Shown here: in pieces, positions 59,226-64,000 of the stretch
How the letters are laid out: every line of letters starts with the position of its first letter
Position numbering within the stretch: position 1 is the stretch's first letter
Origin: Sphingomicrobium marinum
GTDB taxonomy: Bacteria > Pseudomonadota > Alphaproteobacteria > Sphingomonadales > Sphingomonadaceae
Assembly: GCF_026157105.1 (NCBI RefSeq)
Contig: NZ_JANPVQ010000001.1
Coordinates: forward strand, 1,605,501-1,669,500
Direction: 5' to 3'
Length of the DNA stretch: 64,000 nt
Translations under genes and position numbers: made by a program
Notes under the pieces: generated by a model
Seen by the model: only the letters and a program-made list of their open reading frames with translations
Told to the model about the DNA's origin: nothing
Databases searched by the model: none

Positions 59226-59918
59226 ATGAAGATCGCTTTAGTCGCCCCCGAGGGCCGCATGGGCCGAGCCATTACCGCCGCTGCCGCGGAGGATAACGGT
59301 ATCGCCATCGTCGAGGACGGCGCTGCCGTTCTCATCGACTTTTCCGCCCCGGGCGCGGTTCGCGACAGCATCGACCGCGCGATCAGCGGCCAGATGGCGC
59401 TCCTGATCGGCACCACCGGGCTGGAAGATGGTCATCACGACCTGCTCCGTTCGGCAGCTGAAGAAATTCCAGTCCTCGTCGCGCCGAATACGTCGCTCGG
59501 CGTCGCGCTTCTGTCCGATCTGGTCGAACGCGCGGCCGCCGTCCTCGGCCGCGATGAGTGGGACATCGAGATCGTCGAGGCCCATCACCGGCACAAGGTC
59601 GATGCGCCCTCAGGCACCGCGCTGCACCTCGGGCTTGCCGCCGAACGCGGGCGCAACGAGGACGCCAAGGACGAAATGGGCCGCTGCGGCAGCGATGAAA
59701 AGCGCGAAACCGGCGCCATCGGCTACAGCGCCGTACGCGGCGGCACCGTAGCGGGCGATCATGACGTGATGTTCTTAGGGCCTGACGAACGCCTCATCCT
59801 GTCCCACCGCGCCGAAAGCCGCGCCATCTTTGCCCGCGGCGCGCTCACGGCAGCGCGTTTCCTCAGCCAGCAAAGCCCGGGGTACTACACGATGAAAGAT
59901 GTCATCGGCGAGGCATGA
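59226..59918 (+). CDS. dapB: 4-hydroxy-tetrahydrodipicolinate reductase
   Basis: A 230-residue enzyme of lysine and diaminopimelate synthesis. The N-terminal NAD(P) site is KIALVAPEGRMGRAITAAA. The catalytic signature EAHHRHKVDAPSGTALHLG and VAPNTSLGVALLSDLVE are intact. At 230 residues it is shorter than the usual 240-270, mainly through a compact cofactor domain. Its stop overlaps nth as ATGA. Confidence 0.95.
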   Translation: MKIALVAPEGRMGRAITAAAAEDNGIAIVEDGAAVLIDFSAPGAVRDSIDRAISGQMALLIGTTGLEDGHHDLLRSAAEEIPVLVAPNTSLGVALLSDLVERAAAVLGRDEWDIEIVEAHHRHKVDAPSGTALHLGLAAERGRNEDAKDEMGRCGSDEKRETGAIGYSAVRGGTVAGDHDVMFLGPDERLILSHRAESRAIFARGALTAARFLSQQSPGYYTMKDVIGEA

Positions 59919-60568
59919 AAAAAGCCGACATTTTCGAATTCTACCGGCGGCTCGGCGAAGCCAATCCGGATCCCGAGACCGAGCTTGAATATGGTAATCC
60001 CTACCAGCTGGTCGTCGCGGTGGCGTTATCGGCGCAGGCGACCGACGTCGGGGTCAACAAGGCGACGCGCGAGCTGTTTCGCAAGGTAAAGACGCCGCAG
60101 CAGATGCTCGATCTGGGCGAAGACGCGCTCAAGGAACACATAAAGTCGATCGGGCTGTTCAACACCAAGGCCAAGAATGTCATCAAGGCCGCGCAGATCC
60201 TCGTCGATGATTTCGGCGGCGCGGTGCCGCAGGATCGCGCTTCGCTGGAAAGATTGCCGGGCGTGGGTCGCAAAACTGCCAATGTCGTCCTCAACTGCGC
60301 GTTCGGGCAGGAGACATTCGCGGTCGACACGCATATTTTCCGTATCGGCAATCGCACCGGCCTTGCCCCCGGGAAGACCCCGCTGGCGGTCGAGAAGAAG
60401 CTGGACAAGCTGACCCCTGCGCCCTTTCGCGTCGGCGCGCACCACTGGCTGATCCTGCATGGCCGTTATGTCTGCAAGGCGCGCACCCCCGAATGCTGGC
60501 GCTGCGTGGTCAGCGACTTGTGTCGTTACAAGAAAAAGACGCCGGCACCCAAAAGGGCGAAAGCTTAG
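59915..60568 (+). CDS. nth: Endonuclease III (DNA glycosylase/AP lyase)
   Basis: A 217-residue base-excision repair enzyme for oxidised pyrimidines. The helix-hairpin-helix with catalytic Lys is RLPGVGRKTANVVLNCAFG, and the catalytic Asp follows in FAVDTHIFRIGNRTGLA. The iron-sulfur cluster is C-x6-C-x2-C-x5-C (CKARTPECWRCVVSDLC). It overlaps dapB by 4 bp and convergent alr by 4 bp. Confidence 0.97.
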   Translation: MKKADIFEFYRRLGEANPDPETELEYGNPYQLVVAVALSAQATDVGVNKATRELFRKVKTPQQMLDLGEDALKEHIKSIGLFNTKAKNVIKAAQILVDDFGGAVPQDRASLERLPGVGRKTANVVLNCAFGQETFAVDTHIFRIGNRTGLAPGKTPLAVEKKLDKLTPAPFRVGAHHWLILHGRYVCKARTPECWRCVVSDLCRYKKKTPAPKRAKA

Positions 60569-61596
60569 ACCCAGACCCGCTCGAACCGCTGGCCCAATCC
60601 GGTCAGCGCTTCATATTGCGAGATACCCGCATCGCGCGCGATCTGGGGCAGCTGGTAATCGATCGCCATCCAGTCGCCCTCGCGCACATCGCCGGCGCGG
60701 CTGATATCGACCGCGACCAGGTCCATCGAGACGCGCCCCAGCAGGGGCAGCAGCGTGTTACCGCGCACCGCGTGGGCCTTGCCCGAAAGATTACGCGCGA
60801 AGCCGTCCGCATAGCCGATGTTGAGCGTCGCCACCGGCGTATCGCGTTCGGCAGTGAAGGTTGCGCCATATCCCACGCTGTCGCCGGCCTTGACCGTATG
60901 GATCTGCACGACCTGCGCTTCGGGGGTCACCACCTGCTCGATCATGAGCTCGGCCTCGCGCCGCGGCACGCCGCCGTAGAGCGCTATGCCGGGGCGCACC
61001 AGGTCGAACGCGTAGTCCTTGCCGAGCAGGATGCCCGCCGAATTGGCGAGAGCATAGCGCTGCGCCTCCACCCGCGCCTTCGCGGCGGAAAAGCGCTCCA
61101 ATTGCAGCGCGTTCATCGGGTGATCTTCATCGGCGCAGGCAAGGTGTCCGTGCAGCGTATCGATGCGCAGGCCTTGGAGACCGTCCAGTTCGTCCATCCC
61201 CACGCCGAGACGGTTCATGCCCGTGTCGATCATCACATCGCAGGCCCGGTCCCCGAAGGCGGCGCGCCAGCGTTGGACCTGGCTCATGGTATTGAGGACG
61301 GGGCGATGCGGACTGTCTTTCGCCGCGAGCGCATCGTCGGGGCCAAGACCGTGCAGCACGGCCAGCCGCGCGCCCTCTGGCAGCTTACCGAGCGCTTCGG
61401 CTTCGTCCCACGTCGACACGAAGAATTCCTTCGCACCGGCATCCGCCAACGTGGCCACGACCTCGACAGCCCCTAGCCCGTAACCATCGGCCTTGACGGC
61501 AGCGCCGGTCTCCACACCCGATTGTGCGGCAATCCAGCGCCAGTTGGACTGGAGCGCCTTGCGATCGATGATGAGGCGGAGCGGTTTGTGGGTCAC
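60565..61596 (-). CDS. alr: Alanine racemase
   Basis: A 343-residue PLP enzyme that makes D-alanine for peptidoglycan. The PLP Lys is in AVKADGYGLGAVEVV. The catalytic Tyr lies in DSVGYGATFTAERDTPV. The C-terminal domain has RVSMDLVAVDISRAG. It is a little shorter than the usual 360. The ATG at 61596 is preceded by GGGAGGG. The next gene on the strand ends 9 bp upstream. Confidence 0.95.
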   Translation of the reverse strand: MTHKPLRLIIDRKALQSNWRWIAAQSGVETGAAVKADGYGLGAVEVVATLADAGAKEFFVSTWDEAEALGKLPEGARLAVLHGLGPDDALAAKDSPHRPVLNTMSQVQRWRAAFGDRACDVMIDTGMNRLGVGMDELDGLQGLRIDTLHGHLACADEDHPMNALQLERFSAAKARVEAQRYALANSAGILLGKDYAFDLVRPGIALYGGVPRREAELMIEQVVTPEAQVVQIHTVKAGDSVGYGATFTAERDTPVATLNIGYADGFARNLSGKAHAVRGNTLLPLLGRVSMDLVAVDISRAGDVREGDWMAIDYQLPQIARDAGISQYEALTGLGQRFERVWV

Positions 61597-61605
61597 ATCC
61601 CTCCC

Positions 61606-61983
61606 CTAGCCAGCAGCATCCTTGGCGTCGAGCGCCGCCTTGCTGGCATCCCAATTTTGACCGTCGAACTGGTCGACTACCAGCTCCACCGGATCGTCGA
61701 GGCAATTCGCATTGACGCTCCATGCGTCGGGGTGGCTGCGCGGCTGGTAGAAGCTCTTCACGCCGCAATGCTTGCAGAACAGATGCTTTGCGGTGCCGGT
61801 GCCGAAGCGGTAGCTGGTGAGCGCGTCCTGTCCCTGTTCGAGCGCAAAATCCTCATGCGGGACGATGATGTGGATGAAGCCAGTCATCGCACAGATCGAG
61901 CAATTGCACGCCAGCGCCGGTACGGGCGCCTCCGGCAGCCGCGCCGTAAAGCGCACCACGCCGCAATGACAGCCGCCCCTCAT
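61606..61983 (-). CDS. GFA-family (CENP-V/glutathione-dependent formaldehyde-activating-like) protein
   Basis: A 125-residue zinc-binding protein. Zinc Cys are at GGCHCGVVRF, CNCSICAMTG and FCKHCGVKSFYQPRSHP, the GFA pattern. Members are called formaldehyde-activating enzymes, but most have unknown activity. The start (MRGGCHCG, ATG at 61983) overlaps the hydrolase/OsmC gene stop as ATGA, so the two are co-expressed. It is followed by alr. Confidence 0.92.
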   Translation of the reverse strand: MRGGCHCGVVRFTARLPEAPVPALACNCSICAMTGFIHIIVPHEDFALEQGQDALTSYRFGTGTAKHLFCKHCGVKSFYQPRSHPDAWSVNANCLDDPVELVVDQFDGQNWDASKAALDAKDAAG

Positions 61984-63197
61984 TTCACCAGCGTCGAATG
62001 AATGTGCAGGTCCCCCGTTATCGTGCGGTGAACCGGGCATTTGTCGGCGATTTCCATCAATCTCGCGCGCTGCTCTTCGTCGAGATCGCCTTCGAAGCGG
62101 ATGGCCTTGTCGATCACTTCGATCTTGTCGTCTCCTCCGGCCGCGTCGCTGAGGCAATCCTGCGCATGATCGCGATTATGCTCGAGCTCCACCGTTACCT
62201 TTTCCAGCGGCCATTTCTTGCGGTCGGCATACATCTGCACCGTCATCGCCGTGCAGCCGCCGATCGCACCCAGCAGCAAGTCGTAGGGCGTGGGACCATC
62301 GTCGTTTCCACCGATGGACTTGGGTTCGTCGAGGATGAATTCGTGGCTCGGGGTTGCGAATAGCTGCGCGAACTTGCCGCCCGCGGTTTCAACCCGCACC
62401 GTGCCGTCGAGCGGCGGATCATCGTCCATCTCCTCGAGGCTCGAAATATACCGTTCGGACCACGCCGCGATGACATTGGCGGCGTAATACGCGTCCTTGT
62501 CATCCATCAGCAAGTGATCGGCACCGTCGAGCGACAAGAAACTCTTGGGATGTTTGGCGGCGTTAAAAATCTTGGACGCATTGTCGATCGACACCAACTC
62601 GTCGGTCGGGGAATGCATGATGAGGAGCGGCTTGTGCAACTTGGCGATATGCTCTTCCTGCAGCTGCCCTGCGGTTTCCTCGATGAAACGCTTTTTCACT
62701 TCGAACTCGCGCCCGGCGATCTTGACGACGGCCTCGCCCTCGCGTTCGACGACTTCGCGCTTATCGCCAAGGTTTTGCAGCACGTGATCGGTATCCGCGG
62801 GCGCGCCCAGCGTGGCCACCGCGGTAACGCTGTCGATCTTGCCGGCAGCGGCGATGACGGCAGCCCCGCCAAGGCTGTGGCCGATCAGCAAGCTTGGCGG
62901 ATGTCCCTTCTCGCTCAGCGCATCCGCTGCCGCCTTGAGGTCATCGACGTGCGTCGCAAACCCGGCAAGATCGCCCACCGATCCGCCCAGGCCCGCAAAA
63001 TCGAAGCGCAGCACCATCACGCCCTTGGCCGCGAGCGCCCGCGTGATGAAGGTCGCCGCGCGGCTATCCTTCCCGCAGGTGAAGCAATGGGCAAAGATCG
63101 CGACCGCGCGCGGCGTGCCATAACGCGGCCGTTCCAAGCGGCCATCAAGCTGCGTGCCGTCGCTGCTGGTGAATTTGAATGTTTCAGTACTGTGCAT
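61980..63197 (-). CDS. Fusion of alpha/beta hydrolase and OsmC-like domain
   Basis: A 405-residue protein. Residues 1-255 are an alpha/beta hydrolase: FAHCFTCGKDSRAATFITRA, the nucleophile elbow LLIGHSLGGAAVIAAAG, then an Asp in MHSPTDELVS and a His in LDGADHLL. Residues 270-405 are an OsmC/Ohr domain: GPTPYDLLLGAIGGCTAMTV with a redox Cys. Bacterial members with both parts exist. The role may be detoxification of organic peroxides or reactive lipids, but this is inference. Its stop overlaps the GFA gene. Confidence 0.93.
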   Translation of the reverse strand: MHSTETFKFTSSDGTQLDGRLERPRYGTPRAVAIFAHCFTCGKDSRAATFITRALAAKGVMVLRFDFAGLGGSVGDLAGFATHVDDLKAAADALSEKGHPPSLLIGHSLGGAAVIAAAGKIDSVTAVATLGAPADTDHVLQNLGDKREVVEREGEAVVKIAGREFEVKKRFIEETAGQLQEEHIAKLHKPLLIMHSPTDELVSIDNASKIFNAAKHPKSFLSLDGADHLLMDDKDAYYAANVIAAWSERYISSLEEMDDDPPLDGTVRVETAGGKFAQLFATPSHEFILDEPKSIGGNDDGPTPYDLLLGAIGGCTAMTVQMYADRKKWPLEKVTVELEHNRDHAQDCLSDAAGGDDKIEVIDKAIRFEGDLDEEQRARLMEIADKCPVHRTITGDLHIHSTLVK

Positions 63198-63260
63198 GGT
63201 GCCTCCTTGCGGTCATGCCTACACTACGCACCAAGGTGGCAACAGGTTACGTCGAAAACG

Positions 63261-63290
63261 AAGCGCCGGGCCCCCAGAGACCCGGCGCTT
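63261..63290 (-). terminator. Terminator-like hairpin after urcA
   Basis: AAGCGCCGGG (63261-63270) and CCCGGCGCTT (63281-63290), 10 bp with a 10-base loop. On the minus strand CGTTTTCG follows, a short T-run. It lies 27 bp past the urcA stop and 63 bp before the hydrolase/OsmC start on the same strand. Confidence 0.6.
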
Positions 63291-63317
63291 ACGCATCTTG
63301 AAAAAAGGACGGCCTGA

Positions 63318-63599
63318 CTAGCGGCTGGCGAGCGCCGTGCCGCGTGCCGCACGCATGACCTTGGCGACCACCTCCTCGCGGCATGCCTTCACGGCATCAC
63401 CGCTCTTGAGATCGCTCGCGCTACGGGTACCGCAATGGTCGGATGCAGCCTGGCGGGCACGCTGTTCGAGGGCCTTGCGCCCGTCAACGCTGGTCAGGTC
63501 GAGATCATGGATCGCAACGCGCACTTCGACAGGTTCCGCTGCCAATACCGGGCTCGCTACCAGCATCGCACCGGCCGCCATCATCATCGTCTTGGTCAT
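63318..63599 (-). CDS. UrcA-family secreted protein
   Basis: A 93-residue protein with a signal peptide (MTKTMMMAAGAMLVASPVLAA). The mature part has the UrcA pattern: VRVAIHDLDLTSVDGRKALEQRA followed by two Cys in SDHCGTRSASDLK and VKACREEVV, likely a disulfide. UrcA proteins are common in sphingomonads and related alphaproteobacteria; the role is unknown. I chose the ATG at 63599, 7 bases after GGAGA, over an upstream start. Confidence 0.88.
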   Translation of the reverse strand: MTKTMMMAAGAMLVASPVLAAEPVEVRVAIHDLDLTSVDGRKALEQRARQAASDHCGTRSASDLKSGDAVKACREEVVAKVMRAARGTALASR

Positions 63600-63694
63600 T
63601 TTTCGTCTCCCATTTTGTCGGCCCATCCGGCCGCTTCGGGGACTCTATTTACACAGCCATTTTCGCTCTCGGGAGCAACAAGCTTGCCAAGCTA

Positions 63695-63712
63695 TTCTGC
63701 AATAATGCAGAA
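63695..63712. promoter_or_regulatory. Dyad between urcA and the LysR gene, candidate operator
   Basis: TTCTGCAATAATGCAGAA: 7-base arms around ATAA. It lies 33 bp before the LysR-type gene and 95 bp before divergent urcA. Regulators of this family often bind such dyads at divergent promoters and control themselves. Confidence 0.5.
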
Positions 63713-63745
63713 CGAACATTGCTGGACAGCTGCTAGGATTGCCGC

Positions 63746-64000
63746 ATGTTCGACTGGAACGATCTGAAATATTTTCTTGCGGTAGCCGATGAAGGAAGCA
63801 CGCTTAAGGCAGCCAAGTTGCTGCGTGCCAACCAGACGACAGTCGCGCGCCGGATCAGTGCGCTTGAAAGAGCGCTTGGCCAATCGCTCTTCGAACGTCG
63901 TCGCTCTGGTTATACGTTGAGCGATGCCGGGGGGCGCTTGCTGACACAAGCGCGCAATGTCGCCGCGGCGGCAGATGCGCTGCAGTTGGCAGCCGACGCC
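63746..64000 (+). CDS. LysR-family transcriptional regulator, N-terminal part (truncated by window)
   Basis: Eighty-five residues are visible before the window ends. They form the LysR winged helix-turn-helix: MFDWNDLKYFLAVADEGST, LKAAKLLRANQTTVARRISAL and ALGQSLFERRRSGYTLSDAG. The effector domain is beyond the window. It diverges from urcA over a gap containing a palindrome. The target is unknown. Confidence 0.92.
   Translation, partial: MFDWNDLKYFLAVADEGSTLKAAKLLRANQTTVARRISALERALGQSLFERRRSGYTLSDAGGRLLTQARNVAAAADALQLAADA

Noticed and set aside
1-64000. CRISPR arrays, insertion sequences, prophage or attachment sites
   Set aside because: No repeat-spacer pattern, transposase, terminal inverted repeats or integrase other than the XerC-type protein was seen.

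Overview
This 64 kb window is chromosomal DNA from a high-GC alphaproteobacterium, most likely a member of the Sphingomonadales. The evidence is a GcrA-type cell-cycle regulator, a Rieske/cytochrome b/cytochrome c1 operon, an UrcA-family secreted protein, a TonB-dependent receptor with a proline-rich tail, an hrcA-grpE pair, and an hsp20 gene with a ROSE-like leader. Genes are packed tightly, often with 4-bp ATGA overlaps. I see no rRNA, tRNA, CRISPR array, insertion sequence or prophage. The placement rests on gene content alone.

Layout. 1-6.5 kb: the end of ychF, a MaoC-type hydratase, then petA-petB-petC-apt on the minus strand, hemF and a multi-pass membrane protein. 6.5-12.5 kb: lipB with a small lipoprotein, a preQ0 operon (queC - low-GC unknown - queE), argD-hslO and two secreted proteins. 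12.5-19.9 kb: an ABC-2 permease, gcrA, hsp20, parE, a K+ channel, rimO and a 524-bp stretch holding two microprotein candidates, one of them frameshifted. 19.8-28.1 kb: a CDF metal transporter, an exported M24-family protein, a CHRD protein, a leucyl aminopeptidase, a MarR regulator, a broken NlpC/P60 gene, mltG-fabF-acpP and an HEMTH protein. 28.2-32.1 kb: a TonB receptor followed directly by a Tat-type FAD oxidoreductase. 32-44 kb: grpE/hrcA, rph-rdgB, a CAP-domain lipoprotein, hemW, an LpoA-like lipoprotein, rsmI-yraN-gshB-dedA, a xerC-type recombinase with a DUF484 protein, and a transaldolase. 44-49 kb: an enoyl-CoA hydratase, three TadE/TadG-like proteins, and a divergent TelA-XpaC-like pair. 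49-55 kb: pgi-gor-phytoene-dehydrogenase-like-CoA transferase, fully overlapping. 55-64 kb: lepB-rnc-era, cobB, a thioesterase, dapB-nth, alr, a GFA protein overlapped with a hydrolase/OsmC fusion, urcA, and the start of a LysR regulator.

Most of the window is conserved housekeeping. The parts most worth attention are: an RpoH-type promoter plus ROSE-like RNA thermometer before hsp20; a roughly 50% GC gene inside the queuosine-precursor operon that weakly resembles part of MreB and sits where queD might be expected; a decaying NlpC/P60 gene; two microprotein candidates; a CTG start for yraN; and a receptor tail with two runs of 12-13 prolines. All function calls come from reading motifs in the sequence; no database search was run.
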